This document shows positions 39,063-53,947 of a stretch of 64,000 bases of DNA, in pieces. Numbering within the stretch: the first letter of the stretch is position 1; every line of letters begins with the position of its first letter. The notes beneath the pieces are model-generated. The model did no database searches, was not told where the DNA came from, and saw only the letters and a program-made list of their open reading frames with translations. This DNA is from Diadophis punctatus similis (Eukaryota > Chordata > Lepidosauria > Squamata > Dipsadidae), in NCBI GenBank assembly GCA_023053685.1, contig JALIGW010000002.1, positions 254,810,739-254,874,738 on the forward strand, read 5' to 3'. Both the position numbers and the translations under genes were made by a program.

Positions 39063-40430
39063 GTGGGAGATATCTGCTACATCTGAGTGTGTTCCAAATG
39101 GCAAAACACTTACTGCTTCTTGGACATGAAAATAACAACTCAAGACTTGTTTCTACTGCGTAAAATAGGGATATGAGACGGGCCGTTAATCTGTTAAACA
39201 AGAAAGTATTTGTCAGTCAAAAGTGTCTTTATGCCACAGAATCTCCCCCCCCCCCCAAATCCATGTAAATGTATATAGCATGACAAGAGCTTCAGAGCAA
39301 GAGTTTCCTTTTCACTAAAGGAGCCACAGTGGTGAGAAGGCTTACCACTTACCGTACAGGCTTTGCTCCCGTGAAGGTGACAAGGGGCTTGCAAAAGCTA
39401 AAACAGATTGTATTACATTTACCTGTAACCTTAGATTCAATTAATAAAATACAATTTGCATGAATTTTTTCCTGTCATATAGTGAATGATCTTGGGACAC
39501 ATTTCAAATTACAAATGTGCTTATTTTTGGAAGGGCGATAGTTGAGGGTTTTAGAGTCCCGTTTGAACACATTTACTGAAAAGTGGCTTACTGATACTTC
39601 CTGGCATTGTGGAAATATCCGTACCTTTGAGTCTGTTCTGAGCCATATCCACACATGTAGCACTTAAAGCAAGTAGGTTTCGTAAGACAAGATGTTGGTA
39701 GGGGAAGATGGCTATCTTGCCAAGCATCCAAGAGGTCATGAGTCATCAATGTCATGGATGTGATGGTATGACATGTCATGTAGAATACATATGGAAAAGC
39801 AGGACAAAAATAATGGGAGTAGCCATCAAAGGACAATTATTACCCAATCTTGTTGATGGTCTACTTTATGTGCTATCATGTCAGTGTCAATGTTCTGTAA
39901 GCAGATAAGAGAGATTTTCTTCAGGAGGCTCTGTGCCTCAGCTGTTCTTTAGCAATGCCAATGGTGTACTTGTTGCCATGGTAGTTACCATGTCCCTCCA
40001 GCTTGCTGCTGGTTGTCTAACATCCCAGCCTTAGAGCCTTTTCCCTGTGCAAGCGAGTTTAGGATGAGGAGAAATTTGCCGAGTTTTTACTTCAAAGCTA
40101 TGACACCCTTCCAGTTTGAAGATCTGTTAGCTGATGAATACGTATTAGAGACTTTTGTAAGCTTTTAATTAACATCAGCCAAAATTATTAGTTGTGCCTT
40201 TGCCTGCTTTTACTAATGTCAGGGTTTCAGAGGCAATACTGTAAAATCTCCATTCCCTCCCCACTCCAGGGGAAGGTTACTGCAAAATCCCCATTTCCTC
40301 CCGATCAACTAAATTTAAAACTTCCTAAATTTTAAATGGCTATGTCTAAAAAAAATTCCTAAAAAAAACCCCAATAAAATAAACCCCCCAATTTACTATT
40401 TTTTAAAGCAATAATAATAATAATACCCAG
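39063..40430. other. Intergenic stretch, nothing recognised
   Basis: Low-complexity C and A runs occur near 39245 and 40350-40390. No gene, SINE head or transposon terminus could be supported. Confidence 0.45.
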
Positions 40431-40435
40431 TTACT

Positions 40436-41415
40436 TACTCAATTGAAGGAAGGTAGGCAGAATCAGTTGCTCACAAATGAGATGGATTGCAGGCTGAAAT
40501 GCAATTCCTTCAATTGAGTAAATAATTGGGTTTTGTTTTTGTTTTGTTTTTTGTTTTAAAAAAGGCAAAGCAAGCCACACGTGGAGAACGTGAGTAAAGA
40601 AAGGCTGTTCTGATGAAACGAGGCAGAAGCAGCAGAGAGAATATAAAAGGTGGTGCCTTTTGCAGAGGAATGATCCCAAGCAGCATATTGCATGTTTTTC
40701 ACTCCAAGCAGCCCGGACTGAAAAACGCTGCTAGGGTGGAGGAGCCTTCCTTCTTAACAAGCTCCAAACTCTGACTGCAGGCAGGCGATTTTGAGGGCAG
40801 GCTTTTCCAAGGCCAGTCATAGAGGGAAACAGATGAGTGCGCCAGAGTACCGGACTTCCACCGCTCGTGCAGGGAAGGCTTGCAGCAACAGTTTGGAGCT
40901 TGTTAAGAAGGACCTCCGCTCCACCCCAGCCATGCGTTTTCCAGTCCAGGCTGCTTGGAGTGAAAAGAAATACGCCACAGTGAGGCAGGGCAGGCGGTCC
41001 CCTGATCACTGCTCGCTCGCTCACCCTGCCCCGCCCAGTCTCTACTCTGCAACTTGCCTGCCTGAAGCAGCCTTTGCAAGCTGGTCACGGGGACACCGGG
41101 AAGGCTGTGTGGAAGGCAGGCAAGCATGTTGGGGGGGAATGGAGTAGGGAAGGCAGGGTGGGATGGGGGGGAAGGGATAGCTAGGTAGGCCGCGACTTCG
41201 TGGGCTTACCTGGCAGTCAGATCAGGGGCGCAGTGCTTCAGGCAGGCAAGCTGCAGAGCAGAGACAGGGCGGGGCAGGGCAAGAGGCAACCGGGGGGGGG
41301 ACACTGGTTCGCGGGCGTGGCCAGCCAGCTGTCGCTGGCGGTTCGGCGAACCAGGCCACATGTCTGCTACCGGTCCTCTCATACCAATCCGAACCGGGAG
41401 GATTTCACCCCTGGA
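40436..41415. mobile_element. Foldback-rich non-autonomous DNA element(s)
   Basis: Three nested inverted repeats: 40439-40455 with 40502-40517 (CTCAATTGAAGGAA type); about 40696-40768 with 40892-40966 (TTTTCACTCCAAGCAGCC and GGCTGCTTGGAGTGAAAA); and 41044-41070 with 41232-41258 (CTTGCCTGCCTGAAGCA and complement). The stretch ends CGGGAGGATTTCACCCCTGG, resembling a hAT terminus. A matching left end was not found, so it is uncertain whether this is one element or several. Confidence 0.55.
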
Positions 41416-41601
41416 TAATATGCATGTATAACATTATTTGAATACATAAGATGGGTACAAATAAAAGGGAACATTTGGACAGGGATGGTAGTCACGCTGG
41501 TGCGCTTATGCACGCCCCTTACCTCTTAGGAATGGGGTGAAGTCAACAGTGGACAGTCTAAGGGTAAAGTTTTGGGGATTTGGGGAGGAAACCACAGAGT
41601 C

Positions 41602-42360
<759 letters not shown>

Positions 42361-42770
42361 ACACAAATATATATAAATCAAATAAGAGGAAAACAAACTA
42401 GAAGTATATACAAAGGTAAAATAGGTAAAATATGTGAATGTAAATAAATGTACATAAACGGATATAAATTAAATCATAGTAAATCGATGAAGATACAAAG
42501 AGAAATTAACAATTAAATATGTATCACAAAATCTCATAAGAGGGTAGTATAAACATGCTATAAAAATAACCCAGAAATTGGACATATATGGAGAAAAACT
42601 GAAACAAACCAGAAATGTACAAAAAAATGTTAAAACTAAATGACAAATGTAAGAAAAACTAATAGACCGATCTTAATAGGAACTGCGTATCCTATATATG
42701 TGTGTTTGTATGGTTTGTAATGTCTATTTGTATATAATAAAAACCTTTTTTTAAAAAAGATCTCCCTTCC
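42361..42770 (+). mobile_element. Probable L1-type LINE 3' end
   Basis: AT-rich, without frames, ending in TATATAATAAAAACC and an A/T run typical of L1 3' ends. Support is compositional only. Confidence 0.35.
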
Positions 42771-42959
42771 TTCCAGCTCTATTATATTCTAGAGTTCTAG
42801 AATGGGAATGGGACCTCCCAGAGGAGTCCTTTAAGCCAATTCAGATGAGCTTCAACATTAAGAAGCAAGAAAACGAGGAGATAGGACAGACTTTTCCCTC
42901 CTTTCCTCCATTGAATAAGCTCCCTTTCTGCCCTTCCAGCTCTATTCCGATTCAAATGA

Positions 42960-43162
42960 TTCAGATTGAACCAAGGGGCGGCCTCGGATATTAGAAAAGA
43001 ACATCAGGCGCTTCCTCTTTTTGGCCACTGGAGGGCGAAGGTTTCTGCTGGTTTTCCAGAGGAGGCTGCGAAGGGAGGGAAATCCTCGAGTCTTGCCACT
43101 CTAGAACACAGCACTCGGTCTCCTTAACCCTTGAAGCTCCTTCGGCGGTGAAAAGGCTGCAG
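42960..43162 (+). promoter_or_regulatory. Unit D promoter
   Basis: Aligns with unit C 19380-19560. A CTCF-like CCACTGGAGGGCGA lies at 43025-43038, with an inverted CCAAT (TTGGCC) beside it and the same CTCTAGAA...CTCCTTAACCC... block. Unlike C and F, it is followed within 130 bp by the SCAN exon. Confidence 0.6.
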
Positions 43163-43193
43163 GTGAGACTTGCAGGGGAGGGATCCAAACCTG

Positions 43194-43610
43194 ATGGAGG
43201 GGGGGGGGGATCTTCCCATGCAAAGAGAGGCTGAGGAGAGAGGAGGAGACACGTGCCCAGCCCTCCTCCGGGTTCAATCCCGGATCGCATGCATGATGGA
43301 GGAAAGCATTGTGCGCTCAAAAATTCAACCCTGGAACTTCAGGAGCCTCCAATACCAGGAGGCTGAGGGTCCCCGAGGACTTTGTAGCCGACTCTACAAC
43401 TTTTGTAGGCGATGGCTGAGACCAGAAAAATACACCAAAGCCCAGATGTTGGACCTGGTGGTTCTGGAGCAGCTCCTGCCTCTTCTGTCCCCAGAGATGG
43501 AGAGCTGGGTGCGGGATTGTGGAGCAGAGACCAGCTCCCAGGCGGTGGACCTGGCTGAAGGCTTCCTCCTGAGTCAGGCGGAGGAGCAGAAGGAGCAGAT
43601 CCAGTTGCAG
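43194..43610 (+). CDS. Unit D SCAN exon, 5'-deleted and fused to the promoter region
   Basis: Homology with the C and F SCAN exons begins only at about 43293. Upstream sequence is promoter/exon-1 DNA, so intron 1 and the N-terminal leader have been deleted. In-frame ATGs lie at 43194, 43224, 43293 and 43296; the 43293 ATG opens MMEESIVRSKIQPWNF directly before SCAN and the earlier ones would add up to 33 novel residues. The SCAN domain is complete ([12 protein letters not shown] to [11 protein letters not shown]) and ends at a GTGAGA donor in phase 0. The whole gene predicts 683 residues from 43293 or 716 from 43194. Whether exon 1 is still spliced (possible donor at 43163) is unknown. Confidence 0.8.
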
Positions 43611-43873
43611 GTGAGACACTTTGAACTTCTAGGGAGCTCAAAAGGGAATAGAGAATGTGGTTGAATACTTCACCCCTCCTTCCCAAACCCCTGAGACATT
43701 CATCACATGTGGCGATGTCCCAGGAATTCTTGTAGGACATTGTTCCATATTTTTTTTGGTCATTCAACCTCACTGGTTGTGGGCTTTCAGGCTGTGTTCC
43801 CAATATAGGAATCCACTTTATGTCGTGTGATGTACATTAATTCTGCTTCTTTTTTCCTTCCTCCTATTCGAAG

Positions 43874-43988
43874 TGCTGCACTGTGGAGATCAGAGATCCT
43901 GAGGGAAAGAAGAACCCATCAAATCCCCCTCAGGAGCTATTTTTCAGGAGGATCCCTTGGGAAGATCCAAGTCGGGACACCTCAGGAG
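43874..43988 (+). CDS. Unit D linker exon 1 (115 nt)
   Basis: Same length, phases and splice sites as 23673-23787. It opens CCTVEIRDPEGKKNP and ends in SRDTSG. Open and undamaged. Confidence 0.85.
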
Positions 43989-44104
43989 GTAATTGAAGAT
44001 CCTCCGATTATCCATCTGTTTTACCTGCATTCCCTCTTCTTTTCTATAGAATACCTCCTCCTGTTTTGTTAATTATGCATTTTGAAATTATTTATTCCTT
44101 GCAG

Positions 44105-44172
44105 AAATACAAAGAACGACATTTTCTGGTTTTTATGATGGAGATCAAACAGTGGTTGAACCTCCAAATCAA
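44105..44172 (+). CDS. Unit D linker exon 2 (68 nt)
   Basis: Acceptor CTTGCAG, donor GTAAGA. It encodes FSGFYDGDQTVVEPPNQ after EIQRTT. Matches 23904-23971 in length and phase. Confidence 0.85.
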
Positions 44173-44341
44173 GTAAGAAAGGGGAAAACTTATTAGGTTT
44201 GTATTGTTGGAAGAAATGTCCATCTGGCTTCAGTTCCAAGTGAGGAGAAAGACACTGGAAACAATGGTGGCTGTTTGGAAAGATTGTTTTAATGGTGAAC
44301 AGGACCACATCGCTTGAGGTCCCTGGCAAAAAGGCACATGG

Positions 44342-44342
<1 letters not shown>

Positions 44343-44385
<43 letters not shown>
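44343..44385. repeat. (GA)n microsatellite in the unit D intron
   Basis: About 21 GA units. The surrounding 44200-44720 stretch is absent from the unit C intron, so it is a private insertion of unknown type. Confidence 0.85.
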
Positions 44386-44389
<4 letters not shown>

Positions 44390-45489
44390 TACCCTCTCTT
44401 GGGCCTCACCTTGGAGCTTCCGGTTCCTGTGTAAGAAATGCATTCTGATTGGTTGTCAGGATTCCCAGGGGGCGGAGGTCTTAGTTAACTTTGTAGACTG
44501 TGTCCCAGGCTTGATTGCGCCATGTGGTGAGTTCTGTTGCTAGATGGGTAGAGGAGGCCATGTCTTAATCCCATCACCTTGGAGCTGAAGGGGGGTGGCG
44601 GTCAGGGAGTTGCTTTGTCTTTAAAACATGTTTCTTCTTTTCTCATCCAGGGAACTATAATATTCTGCCTTTTTAATATTTCCTAAAATATTTCATTCTT
44701 CTAGGAGAGGGGTGGATGCTAACTTCCTACAGTATTCTCCTTTCAGAAAGTGAAAGAAATGTGCAGTGCGCTCTCCTATTTCCCCCCCTTGTTTGGACTG
44801 GATTATTTTTGTGTTCCTGAGCGACATAGAAAACAGAATAGCAAAATAGAAATAGAATGTGAATTCTATTGTGAATAAAACAAAATAGAATGTGAATAGG
44901 TGTAGATCTGTGTTATGATATGATGTTTAAAGTTGAAAAATGAAAAAAAAGAAAACAGAATAGCACATTCAAGTTGTTCTCAACCAGCATAGCTTCTTCT
45001 GTAGAATATTACTGGGACACGATGGTTTGTCATTTCTACCCTCAGATTCTGTTTAGGAAATGACCACAGGTTAACTGGTTCTGCTAGGTACTCCTCTTAA
45101 CTATGAGTTTACAAGAAGTAATTTTTAAACAAATCCTTCAAGAAATTTGAATAAACATATCACTGGTAGAAACCCATTCCTTTTGTAATTCTTTGACTTG
45201 GAATTGTGCAAGGCTAATGAAAAATAAATACATTGCCACATTACCATTTTAAAAAAGCCTTGTTTATAAGCAGTATAAGCAAATCATATTAAAAAATAAA
45301 GCAGACTATTAAAATCCAAAAAGAGTAGCCACGTAGAGCTTGTAATCAAAGAACTTTTGGGCTACCAAATAATTTCCAATCCTCTGATTTGTGCCTGGAT
45401 TAGGAGATCAAACATTCCCGCTTTGCAAAGGCTGAGAAACGACCTTCACAGGGAATTTTCTCTTCCTTGTTTTCTTCCATTCAGCCAAT

Positions 45490-45620
45490 GGCTCAGACAA
45501 GGAGATCAATAGATGATAGACAGAGCGAGAGATCAGTTGATCCAGAAGTGGGATTACTTTACTGTAAAGGCACTGAAAATCCTACAGAATCAATCAACTT
45601 GATAAAGCCTGCCCCAAATA
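45490..45620. repeat. Unit D copy of the duplicated intron block
   Basis: Matches 252-362 (A) and 26803-26905 (C). Homology with C continues leftward to about 45150 and rightward into the antisense CR1. Confidence 0.75.
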
Positions 45621-45814
45621 TTTCTTCAGTCAAATAAATTTTCAGAATTGTCCATATTCTCACCTAAAATTAGGGCTTGTGTGAAGCACAGCCATTTAAG
45701 TTAGTGCATATAATTGCTTTGGAAATTTGGGAACAATGGAACAGAATAACAGAGTTGGTAGGGATCTTGGAGGTCTTCTAGTCTGACCCCCTGCTCAGAC
45801 AGGACGCCCTATAA

Positions 45815-46139
45815 CCGTGATGGTGATCCTATGGCATGCGTGCCACAGGTAGCACATGGAGCCGTCTCTGCGGTCACACGAGCCGTCACCCAGCTCAGCT
45901 CCACCACGCATGGACGCCCACCTCCCGCCGGCCAGCTGATTTTTGGGTCTCTAGTGTGGGGGCATGGAGCATGCGGGAGACCCATGCGCATGTGTGGGAG
46001 TAGCATGCGTGGGGCAAGGAGTCACGGGGGGGTGTGCACGCAGGGGGCATTGCATTATGGGTGTGGGCACACGCATGCGCGACCCTCCCACATTCCCCAC
46101 GCTTTTGGCAGGCAACAACAAAAAGGTTTGTCATCACTG
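45815..46139. mobile_element. hAT MITE, second member of the 798-1170 family
   Basis: Ends CCGTGATGGTGATCC and GGTTTGTCATCACTG. Perfect 8-bp target duplication CCCTATAA at 45807-45814 and 46140-46147. Unit C keeps the empty site (GCCCTATAACATTTCAG at about 27102). Confidence 0.92.
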
Positions 46140-46284
46140 CCCTATAACATTTCAGATAAATAGCTGTCAGTTTCTTTTTAAAAACTTCAAGTGTTGTAGT
46201 ATCCACAACTTCTGGAGGCAAGTCATTTCACTGATTAATTGTTCTCACTGTCAGGAAATTTCTATTTAGTTGTAGGTTCTCTGC

Positions 46285-46642
<358 letters not shown>

Positions 46643-46713
46643 TTGAATGCTTTCCATCCATTGCTTCTTGGAACAGTACTATCATGTCGCCCCCTAGTCT
46701 TTTTTTTCATTAA

Positions 46714-46791
46714 GATAGATAGAATTCTTTATTGGCCAAGTGTGATTGGATACACAAGGAATTTGTCTTTGGTGCATATGCTCTAAAGTAG
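46714..46791 (-). mobile_element. CR1-type LINE tail fragment
   Basis: Antisense of the 21640-21726 tail (CTTTATTGGCCAAGTGTGATTGG). It is inserted in the antisense CR1 at a point continuous in unit C (near 27293). Confidence 0.7.
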
Positions 46792-47387
46792 ACATACCCA
46801 ATTCCAGCAACCGTTCTTTATTTGTTTTAGCCTCCAGTCCACTCATCATTTTTGTTGCTCTTCTCTGTACTCTTTCTAGAGTCTCAAGATCTTTTTTACA
46901 TCTGGCAACCAAAACTGGATGCAATATTCCAAGTGTGGTCTTACCAAGGTATTATAAAGTGATACTAACACTTCATGTGATCTTGATTCAATCCCTGTCA
47001 TAATGCAGCCTATGGTTGCGTTGGGGTTCAGTAGCTTTCTGCTGGCTCATGTTTAAGGGATTGTCCACTAGGACTCCCAAGATCCCTGTTGCACTTACTA
47101 CTGTTGAGCCAGGTATCACCTATTCTATGCCTGTGCATTTAGCTTTTTTTTCCTAAATGTAGCACCTTACATTTCTCACCGTTGATTTTCATTTTGTTAG
47201 ATGGCACCCAATCTGACGACCCTTCTATATCTCGAGCTTCTCTTCTGGAAGTCATTGTTGGTATTCCTGTCAATTTGGTCTTGACTACAAATTTGATGAG
47301 TTCCCCTTCTATCGTCTTGTCTAAATCATTGATCAAGTTGAACAGATTTCCCAAATCTTCCTGTTGTGTTCTTTTTTCCGTGTTCAG

Positions 47388-47517
47388 GGGAGTCTTGTGT
47401 CCTTCGAGGAGGTGGCTGTGTCTTTCTCTGCGGAGGAATGGTCTCAGCTGGATCCTGACCAAAAAGTGCTGCATTTGGAAGTCATGATTGAAAACTATCA
47501 GAATGTGGTCTCTCTGG
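47388..47517 (+). CDS. Unit D KRAB A-box exon with altered core
   Basis: 130 nt, phase 0 in, phase 1 out. It reads [18 protein letters not shown], followed by a core where MLE is changed to MIE and NHRN to NYQN. In other KRAB boxes the MLE residues are central to TRIM28 binding, so repression may be weaker. This is inferred, since Leu to Ile is mild. The frame is intact and the splice sites are good (TTCAG, GTAAGA). It splices to 49141 across a 1.6-kb intron. Confidence 0.88.
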
Positions 47518-50561
<3,044 letters not shown>

Positions 50562-50790
50562 CCTTATATACTACTCCAAAATGAAATTTAATGTGGAGAA
50601 AAGTAAGATTTTACACCTGGGCAGGAAAAACAGATTACATAAAACCTAGCTCAAAAACAGTAATTGTGAGTGGGACCTTGGATTTTGGTTTGGCTAGTCT
50701 AGAGAAAAGAAGGATTAGGAGTGACATGATAGCAATATTCTAGTATTTGAGAGTCTGCCACAAAGAGGAGGGGTTCAATTTTTTTCCCAG
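50562..50790 (+). mobile_element. SINE remnant and CR1 fragment behind unit D
   Basis: A short antisense SINE piece (CTTATATACTACTCC) runs into the CR1 segment starting AAATTTAATGTGGAGAAAAG. The CR1 deletion junction at about 50680 is identical to that in unit C. Confidence 0.8.
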
Positions 50791-51190
50791 TGGAAAGAGA
50801 CGAGTGGAAAACTGCATTCAATTGCCCCTTGGGAGTTTTCATGTCTGTTTTGGAAGCCATTTTTCTTTTCAGCTTCCTAGCTGCCACATATTTTAGCCTG
50901 GGAAATTGGGTGGGGGTTTGGTTTAGAGCGGTGGAAGATTAGCCGTTACAACATTCCTTACTCTGGGAGCCAAGGACACTAACCTGCACTTGGATGGAAG
51001 TGACTGGGGATTGTCTCCAGTTGTGTCTGAAGAATGGATTGGACCATGTGATGGACTTGTGGGTGTGGGGCAAGGTTGTGAACTTTCAACTGGGTGGGGA
51101 AAACCTGGAAGCTTTCAGATTCGGGTTTTCCTAGATGTGCGAATATGAGATCTCTAATAAAGTGGATGTGAAGTTTCTGAAAGATGCCCT
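50790..51190 (+). mobile_element. Gypsy RT scrap plus LTR
   Basis: 50795-50840 matches the RT block EWKTAFNCPLG. 50880-51185 resembles the LTR at 36600-37080 (CAGATTCGGGTTTTCC, CTCTAATAAA). AATAAA at 51156-51161 is the nearest strong poly(A) signal downstream of the unit D stop. Confidence 0.6.
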
Positions 51191-51219
51191 AATTAATTCA
51201 TGAGCCAAAGTCCAAAAGA

Positions 51220-52150
51220 AAATTTATTAGGAGCGACATTTCGGCCATACTCCGATGCAGTCAGAACTGAGCCTATGGAGGATCAGTGTGTGTAGAGATT
51301 CTGGGACGTAGAGCTTCGTTTCCTTCCATGCAAGGTCGTCTCTTTTTGTCAGGATGTGTTGATTGTCTCAGAACCGGGGGTCTGCCAGCAGTTCAGTTTT
51401 GAGTTTCGCCGTTAGGTTGTTTGCTGATTGGTCATGCCGGTCGCGTTGTTGTCTGGTGGTTACTTGGGCCGCTATTTGGGTAGGGGGAATGATGGCGTCC
51501 ACCACCTGCTCCCACTCACATTTCTACTGGGGCATGCAGGAGAGGGCATCAGCTAGAAAGTTCTTCCCCCTCCTGGGATGTGCTTTAGCACAAAGTCGAA
51601 ATGGTTGAAGTATTGAGCCCAACGAACTTGTTTTGGAGATCGTTTTTGCGGGGTCCTGAGGGCCTCCAGGTTCTTGTGGTCAGTCCAGACTTCGAACGGT
51701 TTCTGGCCCACTTCCAGCATTTGTCACCAGGTTAGCAGTGCCCATCTCATCACGAACACCTCTTTTTCCCAGGCTGCCCATCGTTGCTCTGTGTCCGTGA
51801 GCTTACGGGAGGTGTAGGCACAGGGTTGTAGATTTCCTTGACTATTTCTTTGAAGTAGCACTGCTCCCACTGCCACGTTGCTGGCATCCGCTTGGATGAT
51901 GAAGGGTTGTTCGGGGTCAGGGTGTTTTAACACTGGTTCTTTTGCAAACAGTTATTTCAGTGTTTCAAATGCCTTTTGGCAGGTTAGGTCCCACTGTAGG
52001 GAGTACTTTGAATTGGAAGCTCACTAGGGGGCAGTTGAATGCTGTCTTCCATTCATCCCCCTCTCTGATGCGGATTCGGTAGTATGCTTCTCTGAGGTCT
52101 AACTGGGTAAAGACCTTTCCCTTGGCCACTCTGCTGAAGAGTGCTGAATG
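51220..52150 (-). mobile_element. Gypsy pol fragment in opposite orientation
   Basis: Minus-strand frames give RT (KVFTQLDLREAYYRIRI, about 52110-52060) and RNase H (FIIQADASNVAVGAVLLQ, about 51900), then a pre-integrase linker. It is related to but distinct from the element at 31660: its sequence is better preserved at shared positions. It lies tail-to-tail with 50790-51190. Confidence 0.8.
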
Positions 52151-52602
52151 GCCTGCTAAGTGTACAGGAACCATCTTATGAATGATAAGCATTTGGAGAT
52201 ACACAAGATTCCTTGGATTCACTTTGACTTGCATTACAGAACAGAGATAGAATGGAGACACAAATATTGGAGGGAATTGGAAAAGGCCCTTCAGCTATTC
52301 AGACTCGGAACTGTGGGGAGCTCTGGGGAAGAACTGAGCAGAAAATCCTGGAGGAGGAAACCATAATCTGTTCAGAATTTCAGCCCTGCAATTTCAGGAG
52401 CCTCTGATACCAGGGTCCTGAGGGTCCCCGAGGACTTTGCAGCTGACTCCACAACTTCTTTAGCTGATGGCTGAGACCAGAAAAACACACCAAAGAGCAG
52501 ATGCTGGACCTGATTGTCCTGGAGCAGCTCCTAGCCCTAGCAGAGACCAGCTCCCAGGTGGTGGCTCTGGCTGAAGGCTTCCTCCTGACCCAGGTGGAGG
52601 AG
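52150..52602 (+). pseudogene. Unit G: SCAN-exon pseudogene
   Basis: Nucleotide homology to the SCAN exons runs from TTGCATTACAGAACAGAGA (52229) to GGAGGAGAAGAAAG (52602). It has frameshifts near 52400, a stop in the SCAN helix region, and a deletion of about 50 bp where the other copies encode [13 protein letters not shown]. No donor follows, because minisatellite DNA begins at 52615. Confidence 0.85.
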
Positions 52603-52614
52603 AAGAAAGTGATT

Positions 52615-52920
52615 GCTGTTGCCTGGAACTGCCCAAAAACATGACACATGGAGGCCAAAAACGGGGCATCCAGAGGCCTAAAACGTGACACGTGGAGGCC
52701 GAAAACGCAACGCATGGAGGCGGTGATCGGCGGTGATGTGCTGTGGCGATCCTTGCAGCCTGGAACAGGTCTAAAACAGAGTGTGCAGAGGCCAAAAATG
52801 CGACGCACGGAGGCAGAAAATGCAACGCGTGGAGGCAGAAAACATGATGCGCTGAGGCGACAATCGGCAGTGATGTGCTGTGGCGATCCCCACAGCCTGG
52901 AACAGGTCTAAAACAGAGCA
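52615..52920. repeat. GC-rich minisatellite
   Basis: Imperfect ~30-bp units with the theme GGAGGC-AAAA-GCGACGCA. They sit within a higher-order unit of about 170 bp, since GATGTGCTGTGGCGATCC occurs at 52733 and 52871. Its wording matches the interior of the MITE at 2270-2558. Confidence 0.75.
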
Positions 52921-52939
52921 TGCACTAGCTATATCTGCA

Positions 52940-53090
52940 ACTAACTTCCTGAAGTTGTGTGCACCCCCTAGTGGACTTTACACAAAGTGCCAGGAGACCC
53001 TGCAAGGGTGGGAAAGAGTGCATCTGAGGGAGAGGGAGTGCAGGGATGATAGGCATGGGAGTAGGAGGAAAAGCCCCTCTCATTAATTCT
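52940..53090 (-). promoter_or_regulatory. Inverted promoter relic of a SCAN zinc-finger unit
   Basis: The minus strand matches 19255-19375 of unit C (CCCATGCCTATCATCCCTGC, then the GGCACTTTGTG block). It contains a CTCF-like CCACTAGGGGGTGC at 52974-52961. It points away from unit F and lies head-to-head with the SCAN pseudogene, implying an inversion in unit G. Confidence 0.7.
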
Positions 53091-53940
53091 ATGTCCAAGA
53101 AATGTGGTGGTGTCTCTAGAGGTGGTAGTTTCTCCATCTTCCTCTTCTGTCCAGGAACTGTCTGTGAAGATGGAGAAAATCTCTGGAGGATCCAGACTGA
53201 CTTCCTTCAAGAATAGCCACCCTGAAGACTCCGCAGATTGCAGAAGGCCTCAAAATGAGCAAAATCTTGTCAGAAATGGCAGGGCAGTCAGAAGATGAGG
53301 ACCAGGAGCCTCTCCCGGAAACACAGCTTGCATCTTGTGGTTTTTGGAAACTCTGGCCTGAAGTAAAGGAAGGTGGGGCTGGCAAGATACAGGTGGAGAG
53401 AAGCCACAGTTAGGAAAATAGAGAATTCTGTCATTTTTTATTTCTTTAACTCAATATACATAGCAGCTCAAATTTTGGGCTCCAGGTGCCTAAGCATAAT
53501 TGGAAAAGCCAAGTGGCAGCTTGTGACAAAGAAAATATTCCTGAAAAGAAAAATCAAAATCAGTTCTAAAATGGAGAAACAGCCGAAACTCATGGATATT
53601 CTAGAAATTATTTCAAAAAATGAAGCTCTTGTGTTGAGAAATGAAGAGGAAGAAAGTGGATGTCTCATCTGTGATTGCAGAAAAGGTGGAATTAACCAAA
53701 TTGATGGAAGAAATTGAAAGGGAATATAAAGCTCAAATACCATAAAAGAAAAAAAGAAGAGAAAATTTTGTTTTATTTGGTGGTTGAGTAGAAAATTCAT
53801 CATAGGAAATAAGACTAGGAAGCTTAAGACCTTTGGAGAATTTAAGGGAAGCGGGATATCATTAGATCATGAATAAACAGAGAAAACATGAAAAACCAAA
53901 ATAAGAAGAAATGAAAGCTTCATCGGTATGAAAAGATTTA
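53090..53940 (+). mobile_element. Probable L1-type LINE 5' remnant
   Basis: An A-rich stretch with a short frame (53373-53717) containing SSKMEKQPKLMDILEIISKN, which has the style of an L1 ORF1 start. No full ORF1 or ORF2 follows. The assignment is weak. Confidence 0.35.
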
Positions 53941-53947
53941 ATCCTTG

